Shown: positions 26,460 to 35,744 of the stretch, piece by piece
Layout: every line of letters begins with the position of its first letter
Position numbering within the stretch: the first letter of the stretch is position 1
Assembly: GCA_963699345.1 (NCBI GenBank)
Contig: CAVOTL010000007.1
Coordinates: forward strand, 124,001 to 188,000
Reading direction: 5' to 3'
Length of the DNA stretch: 64,000 nt
Source of the DNA: Bog-756 sp963699345
GTDB lineage: Bacteria; Actinomycetota; Acidimicrobiia; Acidimicrobiales; RAAP-2
Program-made: the position numbers and the translations under genes
The notes under the pieces: generated by a model
Databases searched by the model: none
Told to the model about the DNA's origin: nothing
What the model saw: the letters and a program-made list of their open reading frames with translations, nothing else

Positions 26460-27945
26460 CGACCGGCCCTCCGATCGTGCGCCGCCAGGTTCCCGAAGCT
26501 ACGAACCAGGCGCCCAGCGCCACGAGCACGGGACCCGCCACCCAGTAGTCGCCGCCGTTGAGCAACGGCGTCCCCCCGGCCCCGACGACCAGCATGCCGA
26601 GCGCCGCCACGGCGGCGACGGCCTTCGAGCGCTGGGCCGACGTGGCGGCCAGCACGACCACCCCCCAGGTCAGGTACCAGGGCCACAGCGTCGGGCTGAG
26701 GACGACGAGGACGACGAGGGCCAGGCCGCACAGGCGGACGGCGTCGTGGCCCCGGGTGTGCAGGACCATCCAGAGGATGCCCGTGACCGCGAGGAGGGCG
26801 CCGAGGTCCTGGGCGGCCGTGATGCCGTTGGCGACGGTGACGGGCAGGCCGAGTCCGTGCAGCAGCCCGCCGGCGAACGACCCGACGGAGACGAGGGGGG
26901 TGATCAGGACCTTGAGCTCGGTGGGCACGTGGAGGGCGGCGGGTCCGAGCCATGACCAGCCGAGTCCGGCGCCGAAGGTGATGCCGGCCACGACCACCAC
27001 GGTGATCGCCGCCGCCTCGGCGATGATCCGCACCCGGGCGGCGCGGTCCAGAGGGGCGCAGGCGTCGGCGACCAGGAAGACCACGCCGGCGGCGGCCGGC
27101 AGCTTGATGGTGGCGGCCAGGGCGCACAGGGCGATGCCCCAGCGCAGGCGGCCACCGGTCCCGACGGTGATGCCCGCCACCAGGAGGCCGACCATCAGGG
27201 CGTCGTTGTGGCCCGACGAGACGAAGCTGAACAGGGCCAGGGGGCTCAGGACCCCCAGCCACAGGGCGGTGCCGGCGTCGTTGCCGAGCCGTCGGGCCAG
27301 GGGCGGCAGCGACACCATGAGGAGGGCCACCCCGACCAGTTCGAGGGCCCGGAACACGAGGATCTGGGAGACCAGCGAGCCCCCGCCCACCGACGCCCCG
27401 AGGCGGCTGGCCGACACGAACAGCGGACCGTAGGGCGAGGCGGTGTCCCTCCACACCGTGGCGATGGACGACAGGAGGTCACCGGGCCCGAGGGCGGTGG
27501 GGGCCACCAGGTAGGGATTGAGCCCGTGGCGGGCCAGCTGGCCCTGGGCGATGTAGCTGTAGAGGTCCCGGCTGAACAGGGGCGCCCCCAGGAAGAACGG
27601 CAGTCCCCACAGCCCGAGGACCAGCCACGCCGTCGGCACCGACAGCCGGCCCCGGTAGGCGTGGGCTCCGACGCCGGCCCAGCCGGCCAGCAGGACGATC
27701 AGTGACGCGTAGAAGGCGAGGTGGGCACCCACGCCGGTGCCGATCGGGACGGTGAACCACCAGGTGTCCGACGCCGGGTGCGGGATCGACCCGATGCCGC
27801 TGCCCGACAGGACCATGCCCACCGCGCCGAGGACCCCCACGCCGATCCACAGCGCCAGGGGTCCGACGCCCGGCCCGTCCGGTGTGGTCGTCGCGACGGT
27901 GTCCACTCCTGTCCCGCTCCCTCGGATCGGCGCAGCCTCGGTCAT
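26449..27945 (-). CDS. MptB-like alpha-(1->6)-mannosyltransferase
   Basis: The 498-residue protein has about thirteen membrane helices and matches the polyprenol-phosphomannose-dependent alpha-(1->6) mannosyltransferases MptA/MptB. The signature loop LFSRDLYSYIAQGQLARHGLNPY is followed by DTASPYGPLFV and SSGHNDALMVGLLVAG. These enzymes make the mannan core of lipoglycans from decaprenyl-phosphomannose outside the membrane. The ATG at 27945 gives a normal cytoplasmic leader. It is the first gene of the three-gene glycosyltransferase run. Confidence 0.85.
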   Translation of the reverse strand: MTEAAPIRGSGTGVDTVATTTPDGPGVGPLALWIGVGVLGAVGMVLSGSGIGSIPHPASDTWWFTVPIGTGVGAHLAFYASLIVLLAGWAGVGAHAYRGRLSVPTAWLVLGLWGLPFFLGAPLFSRDLYSYIAQGQLARHGLNPYLVAPTALGPGDLLSSIATVWRDTASPYGPLFVSASRLGASVGGGSLVSQILVFRALELVGVALLMVSLPPLARRLGNDAGTALWLGVLSPLALFSFVSSGHNDALMVGLLVAGITVGTGGRLRWGIALCALAATIKLPAAAGVVFLVADACAPLDRAARVRIIAEAAAITVVVVAGITFGAGLGWSWLGPAALHVPTELKVLITPLVSVGSFAGGLLHGLGLPVTVANGITAAQDLGALLAVTGILWMVLHTRGHDAVRLCGLALVVLVVLSPTLWPWYLTWGVVVLAATSAQRSKAVAAVAALGMLVVGAGGTPLLNGGDYWVAGPVLVALGAWFVASGTWRRTIGGPVGAA

Positions 27946-28030
27946 CGGCCGCCGATGGCGGCTGGAGGAACGCTACCCCGCGGCCCGCCGGGCCCCGGGG
28001 CGCGCGGGTCGGGAACCGGCGCCGTCGGCC

Positions 28031-28801
28031 TCATCCGGCCAGGGTGGTCACCCACCGCTGGTACAGGTGGTTGACGAGGTCGGACCACTCGTTGTGGAAG
28101 AGGAGGATCAACAGGAAGGGGAGGAACATCAAGAAGGGCTGGAGGTTCCAGTAGCCGGGCAGCAGGCGGGCCGGCAACAGGCGCTCGAGCACGGTGGCCC
28201 CGTCGAGCGGGGGGCAGGGGATCAGGTTGAACACGCCGAGCATGATGTTGGCGAACCCGCCGATGAGCAGCACCTGGTCGAGCAGGCTGAGCTGGGTGAA
28301 GAACACCACCTCGTGGAGGCCGGTCCGGCCGCCGGTCGCCACGAACAGGACCCCGAGCACGGCGGCCAGGGCGAAGTTGATGAACGGGCCGACCAGCGAC
28401 ACCAGCACGATGTGGTTGCGGGGGCTGCGCAGGTTGGCCGCGTTGACCGGCACCGGCTTGGCCCACCCGTAGGCGCCGAGGCCCGACAGGGAGAGGACGG
28501 CGGGGACGAGGATGGTGCCCACCGGGTCGATGTGGACGAGCGGGTTCAGGCTGAGGCGCCCCCGGTCCTTGGCCGTACGGTCGCCGAAGGCCAGGGCCAC
28601 CGCGCCGTGGCTGATCTCGTGGAAGATGATCGACGGGACGAGGACGAGGAAGTAGATGAGCTGGGCGCTGCTCACCGTGTGCGACCGGACGATCAGGACG
28701 ACCAGCACCACGGCCACGCCGAGGATGATGAGCGTCCGGTTGTCGAGGGGCAGGCTCCGCCGGCGACCGGCGCCCGAACCCGTCGACCCCCACGGGGTCA
28801 C
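28031..28801 (-). CDS. Site-2 protease family membrane metallopeptidase (M50)
   Basis: This 256-residue membrane protein has the zinc motif HEISH in SIIFHEISHGAVAL and the second motif NLIPCPPLDG, where the aspartate completes the site. These lie in transmembrane helices, as in the compact M50B group without PDZ domains. It could cut membrane-bound regulators, but a target is not evident. The GTG at 28801 follows a GGAGCGG ribosome site, 14 nt after the DksA-like gene stop. Normal ATG candidates lie inside the preceding gene. Confidence 0.9.
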   Translation of the reverse strand: MTPWGSTGSGAGRRRSLPLDNRTLIILGVAVVLVVLIVRSHTVSSAQLIYFLVLVPSIIFHEISHGAVALAFGDRTAKDRGRLSLNPLVHIDPVGTILVPAVLSLSGLGAYGWAKPVPVNAANLRSPRNHIVLVSLVGPFINFALAAVLGVLFVATGGRTGLHEVVFFTQLSLLDQVLLIGGFANIMLGVFNLIPCPPLDGATVLERLLPARLLPGYWNLQPFLMFLPFLLILLFHNEWSDLVNHLYQRWVTTLAG

Positions 28802-28814
28802 CGCCCGCTCCGGG

Positions 28815-29168
28815 TCAGGACCGGTTGGCGTGGTTGATGCAGAACCGGGTGGCCGGCATGGCCTCGAGGCGGGCCGGGTTGATGGCCACACCACAGACCT
28901 CGCACAGCCCGTAGGAACCGTCGTCCAGGCGGGCGATGGCGGCGTGGACGTCCTCCAGCGACTCCTTGAGCTGGCCGGCGAGGGCCTCGGCCTCCCCCCG
29001 CTCGGCCGTCACCTGGCTGGTGTCGGCGAAGTTGGCGTCGTAGTCGAGGCCGGTGCGACCCTGGTCGAACCCGAGCTCCGACAGTTCGGCCTCGAGCTGC
29101 GCCTGCTCCAGCTCGAGCAGGTTCCGGTAGTCGGTGGCAGGGGCGTCGGTAGGGGCATCGCTCGGCAT
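28815..29168 (-). CDS. DksA/TraR-type zinc-finger protein
   Basis: The 117-residue protein has an N-terminal coiled coil (LLELEQAQLEAELSEL and the following acidic helix). A C4-type zinc finger follows, LCEVCGVAINPARLEAMPATRFCINH, where the final ligand may be Cys or His. Proteins of this form bind the RNA polymerase secondary channel or act as general regulators. The ATG at 29168 was chosen because the upstream in-frame start adds only ten unconserved residues. Confidence 0.88.
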   Translation of the reverse strand: MPSDAPTDAPATDYRNLLELEQAQLEAELSELGFDQGRTGLDYDANFADTSQVTAERGEAEALAGQLKESLEDVHAAIARLDDGSYGLCEVCGVAINPARLEAMPATRFCINHANRS

Positions 29169-29178
29169 CCCGGCAATG

Positions 29179-30112
29179 TTACCCGCCCGTGACACCACCG
29201 GCCCGCGGATGGGCCCGCTGGTAGGAGGCCCGGAGGTGGTCCTGGCTCAGGCGGGTGTACAGCTGTGTCGTGGTGATGGAGACGTGGCCGAGCACCTCTT
29301 GGACCACCCGGATGTCGGCACCGTGGGCCAGCATGTGGCTGGCGCAGGAGTGGCGCAGGACGTGGGGGCTCACCACGTCGCCCAGGCCGATCCGCTCGGC
29401 GCGCCCCTGGACGGCGGCCCAGGCGCCCTGGCGGGACAGCCGGGCCCCGCGGACGTTGAGGAACACGGCCTCGGCGTCACCCCGCCGGGCGAACCGGGCC
29501 GGCTCCATGCGGGGCCGACCGAACGGACCGAGCCACCGGTCGAGGGCCTCGCGGGCCGGACCCCCGAGCGGCACCAGGCGTTCCTTGGCGCCCTTGCCGA
29601 AGACGCGCAGCATCCCGTCGTCGCCGGTCAGGTCCATCAGGGACAGCCCCACCACCTCGCTGATGCGGGCTCCGGTGCCGTAGAGGACCTCGAGCAGGGC
29701 CCGGTCCCGGAGGTCGACGGGACCCACGCCGTCGACGGATTCGAGCAGGGCCAGCACCTGGCGCTCCTCCAGGGCCTTGGGCAGGCGTCGGGGCAGCTTG
29801 GGCGAGCGCACGTCGGCGGTCGGATCCGAGGGGATGGTCCCCTCCCCCACCAGGAACCGGTACAGGCCCCGCAGCGCGGTGGTGGCCCGGGCCAGGGACG
29901 CCGGGTTGCGCCCCTCGGCCCGCAGGGCGGCCAGGTACCGCTCGAGGTCGCCCGCCCGGGCCGAGCGCACCGGGAGCCCGTCCGAGGCCGCCCAGGCCTC
30001 GTAGGAGGCGAGGTCCTGGCGGTAGGCGGTCAGCGTGTTCGCGCGAGCGTCCCTTCTCCACGGCCAGCCAGGAGAGGTACTCCTCGGCGTCCGTCGACAG
30101 CGCCGTGGACAT
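29179..30112 (-). CDS. xerD: Tyrosine recombinase XerD-like (apparent frameshift)
   Basis: XerD resolves chromosome dimers at dif with XerC. The joined protein is about 310 residues. The N-terminal SAM-like domain starts TDAEEYLSWLAVEKGRS and continues ANTLTAYRQDLASYE. The catalytic domain has Arg in GTGARISEVVGL, HVLRHSCASHMLAHG (His-x-x-Arg), LGHVSITTTQLYTRL and its tyrosine nucleophile. The frame shifts by one extra base in a CGCGCG run at about 30038-30050; removing it gives GRSANTLTAYRQDL. The pairing with NUDIX and pyrG is common in actinobacteria. Confidence 0.92.
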
Positions 30113-30116
30113 CGAC

Positions 30117-30704
30117 TCAGGAGCGCGTGGCCAGGCGGCGCACGCCCAGACCCACCCCGAGGATGGTCTGGGCGTCGACGATCGTGCCGTCGTCGACCAT
30201 GGCGTTGAAGCGGTCGAGCGGCACCTCCACCACCTCCATGAACCGCTCCTCGGCTCCCTGACGGTCCGGGGCCACCCCCCGGAGGCCCGTGGCCAGGTAG
30301 ATGTCCGTGTACTCGTCGCAGAACCCGGGGGTGTTGGCCGTCCGCACCAGCAGCTCCACCCGGTCGGCGGCCAGGCCGACCTCCTCGGCCAGCTCGCGGC
30401 GTCCGGTCTCCTCGGACGGCTCTCCCTCCACGTCGCAGGTGCCGGCGGGGATCTCGAGCAGCCACCGGTCCACGGCCGGCCGGTACTGGCGGACGAGGAC
30501 CACGGTCGACCGGTCGGTGACGGCCACGACGGCGACGGCGCCCGGATGGCGGACGATGTCCCGCTCGAAGGGCTCGCCGTCAGGGTCGAGGAAGGTGGCC
30601 CGCTGCACCCGGATGAACCAGCCCCGGTGGACGGTCTCCTCGCCGGTCGGGGTGAAGACGGGCAGGCCGGAGCTCCGCCCGCCCCCGGCCTCAGCCGACG
30701 GCAC
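30117..30704 (-). CDS. NUDIX hydrolase, ADP-ribose pyrophosphatase type
   Basis: The 195-residue protein carries the Nudix box GTCDVEGEPSEETGRRELAEEVGL (G-x5-E-x7-REL-x-EE-x-G) and the upstream VVLVRQYRPAVDRWLLEIPAG typical of ADP-ribose pyrophosphatases. It would hydrolyse ADP-ribose to AMP and ribose-5-phosphate. The GTG start at 30704 overlaps the pyrG stop by 14 nt, and the gene ends 4 nt before xerD. Confidence 0.9.
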   Translation of the reverse strand: MPSAEAGGGRSSGLPVFTPTGEETVHRGWFIRVQRATFLDPDGEPFERDIVRHPGAVAVVAVTDRSTVVLVRQYRPAVDRWLLEIPAGTCDVEGEPSEETGRRELAEEVGLAADRVELLVRTANTPGFCDEYTDIYLATGLRGVAPDRQGAEERFMEVVEVPLDRFNAMVDDGTIVDAQTILGVGLGVRRLATRS

Positions 30705-32346
30705 CGATGTCGATCAGGTGGGGGTCACGGCCCTCGGCCCGGGCCAGGGCCGCGCCCACCAGCTCGCGGAAGAGCGGATGGGGCTGGTCGGGGCGGCTCT
30801 TGAACTCGGGATGGGCCTGGGTGCCCACCCAGAACGGATGGCCGGGCAGCTCGATGAACTCCACCAGACGGCCATCGGGCGAGAGGCCCGAACAGGAGAG
30901 TCCGGCCGCCTCCAGGCGCTCGCGGTAGCGGGGATTGACCTCGTAGCGGTGGCGGTGGCGTTCGGACACCACGACGTCGCCGTAGGCCTCGGCTACCTGG
31001 GAGCCGGGCACGAGCCGTGCGTCGTAGCTGCCCAACCGCATGGTGCCGCCCTTGTCGGCGACGTCCACCTGGTCGTCCATCAGGTCGACCACCGGGTGGC
31101 GGGTGGTGGCCTCGAACTCCCGGGAGTTGGCCCCGTCCAGGCCGGCCAGCGACCGGGCGACCTCGATGATCATCACCTGGAGCCCGAGGCACAGGCCGAG
31201 CAGGGGCAGGTCGTGCTCGCGGGCGTAGCGGGCGGCGGCGATCTTTCCCTCCACGCCCCGCTCGCCGAAGCCTCCGGGGATGACCAGGCCGTCGAAGGCG
31301 TGCAGACCGTCGCGCTCCAAGAGGTCGGGCACGGTGGCCGCCTGGACCCACTCGATCTCGACCTTGGCGCCGTGGTGGAAGCCGGCGTGGCGCAGCGACT
31401 CGACCACCGACAGGTAGGCATCGGGCAGGTCCACGTACTTGCCGATGATGCCGATCCGCACGGGCCGCACGGCGGCGGCCACCTGGGCCACGAGGTGCTC
31501 CCACCGGGAGAGGTCGATGGGATGGTCCCCCACCGCGATCTCCAGGATCTCGAGCAGGTAGCTGTCGAGGCCCTCTTCGTGGAGGACGAGGGGGATCTGG
31601 TAGATGTTGTCGGCGTCGACGCAGGAGACGACGGCCTGGATGGGCACGTCGCACAGCAGCGAGATCTTGCGCTTCAGGTCCTCGGAGATCATGCGGTCCG
31701 AGCGGCACACGATGACGTCGGGCTGGATGCCCTGGCTGCGCAGGTCGGTGACGGAGTGCTGCGTGGGTTTGGTCTTCTGCTCTCCCGACGGCCGGAGGTA
31801 CGGCACGAGGGTGAGGTGCACGTAGGCCACGTTGGCCCGGCCCACGTCGCGCCGGAACTGCCGGATGGCCTCGATGAAGGGCAGGATCTCGATGTCGCCG
31901 ACGGTGCCGCCGATCTCCACGATGACCACGTCCACCCCGGTCTGGCCGAGCTTGTGGATGTGGTTCTTGATCTCGTCGGTGATGTGCGGGATCACCTGGA
32001 CCGTCTTGCCGAGGTAGTCACCCCGTCGCTCCTTGGCGATGACCGACGAGTAGATGCGGCCGGTGGTGGCGTTCGACCCCTTGTGCAGGTTCTCGTCGAT
32101 GAAGCGCTCGTAGTGGCCGAGGTCGAGGTCGGTCTCCCCCCCGTCCTCGGTCACGAAGACCTCACCGTGCTCGAACGGGTTCATGGTCCCCGGGTCGACG
32201 TTGATGTAGGGGTCGAGCTTGCACATCGTCACCTTCAGGCCACGGCACTTGAGCAGTCTGCCGAGGGAGGAGGCCGTGAGGCCCTTGCCGAGTGACGAGG
32301 ACACCCCGCCGGTGAAGAAGATGTACTTGGTCTGTCGCCCGTTCAT
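30691..32346 (-). CDS. pyrG: CTP synthase
   Basis: PyrG aminates UTP to CTP with glutamine as ammonia donor. The 551-residue protein begins TKYIFFTGGVSSSLGKGLTASSLGRLL (P-loop-like synthetase domain). The C-terminal glutaminase domain contains the LLGLCLGLQ nucleophile elbow and ends with the HPEF motif. ATG at 32346 was preferred over the in-frame GTG at 32370, since the family normally starts close to TKYIF. It is followed by NUDIX and xerD in one run. Confidence 0.97.
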   Translation of the reverse strand: MNGRQTKYIFFTGGVSSSLGKGLTASSLGRLLKCRGLKVTMCKLDPYINVDPGTMNPFEHGEVFVTEDGGETDLDLGHYERFIDENLHKGSNATTGRIYSSVIAKERRGDYLGKTVQVIPHITDEIKNHIHKLGQTGVDVVIVEIGGTVGDIEILPFIEAIRQFRRDVGRANVAYVHLTLVPYLRPSGEQKTKPTQHSVTDLRSQGIQPDVIVCRSDRMISEDLKRKISLLCDVPIQAVVSCVDADNIYQIPLVLHEEGLDSYLLEILEIAVGDHPIDLSRWEHLVAQVAAAVRPVRIGIIGKYVDLPDAYLSVVESLRHAGFHHGAKVEIEWVQAATVPDLLERDGLHAFDGLVIPGGFGERGVEGKIAAARYAREHDLPLLGLCLGLQVMIIEVARSLAGLDGANSREFEATTRHPVVDLMDDQVDVADKGGTMRLGSYDARLVPGSQVAEAYGDVVVSERHRHRYEVNPRYRERLEAAGLSCSGLSPDGRLVEFIELPGHPFWVGTQAHPEFKSRPDQPHPLFRELVGAALARAEGRDPHLIDIGAVG

Positions 32347-32444
32347 GTCCGGACCGTCACCATCGCGCACCCGCCGAGGCTACCGGAACGCGCGGCGCCG
32401 ACGTGCGGACCCCGCACCCGCACTGGGCCGACGGCGGGACGTGG

Positions 32445-34071
32445 TCACCGCCGACCCCGGTCGCCGGCGCGATCCCCGAGGAGCTCGCGGGCATGGCGAC
32501 GGGCCGCCTCGGAGTCGGGGCTGCCCGACAGCATCCGGCTGACCTCGATGACCCGTCCCGGGCCGTCCAGGACGGTCACCTCGGACCGTGTGCGACCGCC
32601 GTCCTCGACCTTGCGAACCTCCACCTGATGGTCGGCCTGGGCGGCCACCTGGGCCAGATGGGTGACCACCAGGACCTGGGCGTAGTGGCCGAGCCCGGCC
32701 AGGGCCGCACCGACGGCGGTGGCGGCCCGGCCCCCGACCCCGGCGTCCACCTCGTCGAAGACCAGCACGCCGGGGGCGTCGGTGAGGGCCAGGCGCACGG
32801 CCAGCATGGTCCGCGACAGTTCGCCGCCGGACGCCGCCTTGGCCAGTGGGAGGCCCGCCTCCCCGGGGTTGGCCGCCAGTTCGAAGGTGACGTGGTCACC
32901 GCTGGCGTCACCCGCGACCCGGATGGCGAACCGGGCGGACGGCATGGCCAGGTCGTGGAGGGTCGTCTCGATCTCGGAGGCGAGCAGCGGGGCGGCCAGG
33001 CGGCGCCCGCGGGCCACCGCCGCCTCCTCGTCGGCCACCCGCGCCCGCGGCCCGGGTGATCTCGGCATCGAGCGACGCCGCCCGCGCCTCGGCCGCCGCC
33101 AGTGCCCCCAGGCGGTCGCGACCGTCCCGGGCGAAGGCGAGCACCTCGTCGAGGGTGTCGCCGTACTTGCGTTTGAGCTCGAACAGCAGCTGGCGGCGGG
33201 CCCGCACCTCCTCCAGCCGGGCCGGGTCGTCCTCCCACGTCTCGACCACGTCCCGGAGCTCGGCGGCGACATCGGCCACCTCGGCCATGAGCCCCCGCAC
33301 CCGGCGGTCGAGCGGTTCGAGCGGGGCCCGGCCGGCGAGCGCGCCCGACGCCTCGCCGAGCCGGTCGACGGCACCGGGGAGGCCCGGTCCCCCGTCGGGG
33401 CCGGTGAGGGCGGCGAGGGCGGCGGCGGCGGCGGCGCGGTGGGCCGACGCCTCGGCCAGACGCTCCTCCTCGGACGCCAGGGCCTCTTCCTCCTCGGGTC
33501 CGGTGAGGCCGGCCGACTCCACCTCGTCCACCTGGAAGGCCAGCACCTCGGCCTCCCGGGCCCGCTGGCGGGCGTTGCCCCCCAGGCCCTCGGCCTCCCG
33601 CAGGAGGCCGGCGAGTCGGGTCCGGGCGGCGTCCATCGGTGCGGTGTCGACGGCCCCGAAGGCATCGAGCGCCCGACGCTGGGCCTCGGGCACCACCAGG
33701 GCCCGGTGCTGGTGCTGGCCGTGCAGCTCGAGCAGACCGCCGGCGACCTCCCCCAGCGTGCCGAGCGGCACCATGCGTCCGTCGACCCAGGCGCGGGAGC
33801 GCCCGGCCCGGGCCACCGTCCGGGCGAGGGTGATCTCGTCACCGCCGTCGACGTCGCAGAACCGCCCCTCCACGAGGGCCTCGTCCGCACCGGACCGCAC
33901 CACCACCGGGTCGGCCCGGCCCCCGAGCAGCAGGCTGAGCGCCCCCACCAGGAGCGTCTTGCCGGCCCCCGTCTCGCCCGTCAGGGCGGTCATGCCGGGG
34001 CCGAGCTCGACGGTCACGTCGTCGATGACGCCGAGGTCGCGCACGTGGAGCTCCACCAGTCGGCGACCCAT
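32445..34071 (-). CDS. recN: DNA repair protein RecN (apparent frameshift)
   Basis: RecN is an SMC-like ATPase for double-strand-break repair. The joined protein is about 541 residues. It has Walker A GETGAGKTLLVGAL, a long coiled-coil middle and the C-terminal KAASGGELSRTMLAVRLAL signature. Walker B VLVFDEVDAGVGG follows, and then VTHLAQVAAQADHQ. The frame breaks at about 33035-33056: one extra G in a GCGGGCGCGGG run; removing it gives ITRAAARVADEE. The neighbours nadK and tlyA are the usual recN partners. Confidence 0.93.
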
Positions 34072-34079
34072 GGCGACCC

Positions 34080-34904
34080 CTACCGGTCGGCCAGGTGGAA
34101 CTTCGCCCGCAGGATGGCGTGGAAGTCCCGGGCACCGAAGGTGACGAGGCGGGCCGGCCGGTCCCCCTCGCGGTAGTCGACGGTCGACCCCGGTTCGAGG
34201 GTGGCGACCGTGATGCCGTCGACCACCAGGACGGCCGGACGGGGTCCGAGGATCTCGAGGTGGACGCGCTGGCCGGCGTCGAGCACCAGGGGCCGGTCGA
34301 AGAGCATGTGGGGCGATACCGGCGTGAGGATCAGCGCCCGCAGACGGGGCGAGAGCAGGGGCCCCCGGGCGGACAGGTTGTACGCCGTCGACCCGGTCGG
34401 CGTCGACAGCAACAACCCGTCGGCGGCGTAGGTCACGAATGGGTGGCCGTCGATCGAGGCGGCGATCCGAACGGTGTGCCCGGGCACCGTCTTCTCGACG
34501 GTGGCCTCGTTGAGGGCGCTCCGGTCGTCGGACACCGAGCCGTCGGCGCTGTGGACGGTGACCGAGACCGTCATGCGTTCCTCGACCTCGTAGCGGCCGG
34601 CGAGGAACCGTTCCAGGGCCTCCTCGAGCCCGGAGGGCTCCACCTCGGTCAGGTAGCCGAGCCGGCCCAGATTGACGCCCATGACGGGCACGGAGGCGGC
34701 CAGGGCGCTGTCCACCGCCCGCAGCAGGGTGCCGTCCCCTCCCAGGCTGACCAGCAGGTCGACACCCTCGAGGTCGAGGGGCCCCCCGGGAGCTCCGGCC
34801 CGGACGGACTCGTGGTCCCGCTCGGCGAGCCAGGCGACGGCGCGGTCGGCCAGCGCCTCGGCCTCGGGCCGGTCGGGATGGAGGGCGAAGGCGATGCGGG
34901 CCAC
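34080..34904 (-). CDS. nadK: NAD kinase
   Basis: NadK phosphorylates NAD to NADP. The 274-residue enzyme has the GGDGT motif at residues 55-59, NE in ALNEATVEK and the conserved STPTGSTAYNLSARGP. The start is GTG at 34904, 3 nt after the tlyA stop; it ends 8 nt before recN. The tlyA-nadK-recN order is conserved in many bacteria. Confidence 0.96.
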   Translation of the reverse strand: MARIAFALHPDRPEAEALADRAVAWLAERDHESVRAGAPGGPLDLEGVDLLVSLGGDGTLLRAVDSALAASVPVMGVNLGRLGYLTEVEPSGLEEALERFLAGRYEVEERMTVSVTVHSADGSVSDDRSALNEATVEKTVPGHTVRIAASIDGHPFVTYAADGLLLSTPTGSTAYNLSARGPLLSPRLRALILTPVSPHMLFDRPLVLDAGQRVHLEILGPRPAVLVVDGITVATLEPGSTVDYREGDRPARLVTFGARDFHAILRAKFHLADR

Positions 34905-34907
34905 CGC

Positions 34908-35744
34908 TCAGCCCTCCGCCCCGGGTGGATGGGCTTCGGCGACGACCGCATCGAGGAGGGCGTCGACATCGGCCACGCCGGGAGCCCCACCCCCGGCGCT
35001 ACGGGCGTGCAGGAGGAACTCGACGTTTCCGGAGTGCCCGGTGATCGGCGACGGCATGGCCCCCATGATGACTGCTCCGGCATCGCCAAGCGCGGTTGCC
35101 ACCTCCCCGAGGGTGCGACGGTGGACGACGGGGTCACGGATGACCCCCTTCCCCCGGGACGCCTCCACCCGCCCGGCCTCGAACTGCGGCTTCACCAGGA
35201 CCACCACCGGGGCACCGGGCACCGCCACGTCGCCGACCAGGACCGGGACGGCCCGGGTGGCGGAGATGAACGACAGGTCGGCCACCACCAGGTCGACGGG
35301 GACGCCGCCCACGGTGTCGAGGGAGACCTGGCGGACGTCGAGGCGCTCCCGGTTGGTGACGTCCGGATGGCCGCGGAGTCTCGGATGGAGCTGACCGTGG
35401 CCCACGTCGACCGCGAAGACATGGGAGGCACCGGCCTGGAGGAGGCAGTCGGTGAAACCGCCCGTCGACGCCCCGGCGTCGAGGGCCCGCCGACCGGCCG
35501 GGTCGAGGTCGAACCGGTCCAGGGCGGCCGCCAGCTTCTCCCCTCCGCGGCTCACGTAGGGCGGGGGGTCGCCCAGCAGCTCGATGGGTTCGGCCGGCGA
35601 CACCATCCGGGCCGGCTTGTCGGCGATCGAGCCCGAGACCAGCACGATGCCGCGGGCGATGAGTTCGACGGCCTGGGGGCGGCTGTCCGCCAGTTTGCGG
35701 GCGACCAGCGCCCGGTCGAGACGCTGGCGGGCGGGTGGCGTCAG
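34908..35744 (-). CDS. tlyA: TlyA-family rRNA 2'-O-methyltransferase / hemolysin, CTG start
   Basis: The methyltransferase part has DPPPYVSRGGEKLAAAL, the SAM-site GASTGGFTDCLLQAGA and LVVADLSFIS, with FEAGRVEASRGKGVIRDP. The first GTG (35645) would leave out a clear S4 RNA-binding domain. That domain is read in the same frame as RQRLDRALVARKLADSRPQAVELIARG. No ATG, GTG or TTG precedes it, only a CTG at 35744 that overlaps the TGA of the upstream gene (CTGA). I therefore place the start there, giving 278 residues, the normal TlyA length. The family methylates 16S and 23S rRNA ribose. Confidence 0.87.
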   Translation of the reverse strand: MTPPARQRLDRALVARKLADSRPQAVELIARGIVLVSGSIADKPARMVSPAEPIELLGDPPPYVSRGGEKLAAALDRFDLDPAGRRALDAGASTGGFTDCLLQAGASHVFAVDVGHGQLHPRLRGHPDVTNRERLDVRQVSLDTVGGVPVDLVVADLSFISATRAVPVLVGDVAVPGAPVVVLVKPQFEAGRVEASRGKGVIRDPVVHRRTLGEVATALGDAGAVIMGAMPSPITGHSGNVEFLLHARSAGGGAPGVADVDALLDAVVAEAHPPGAEG

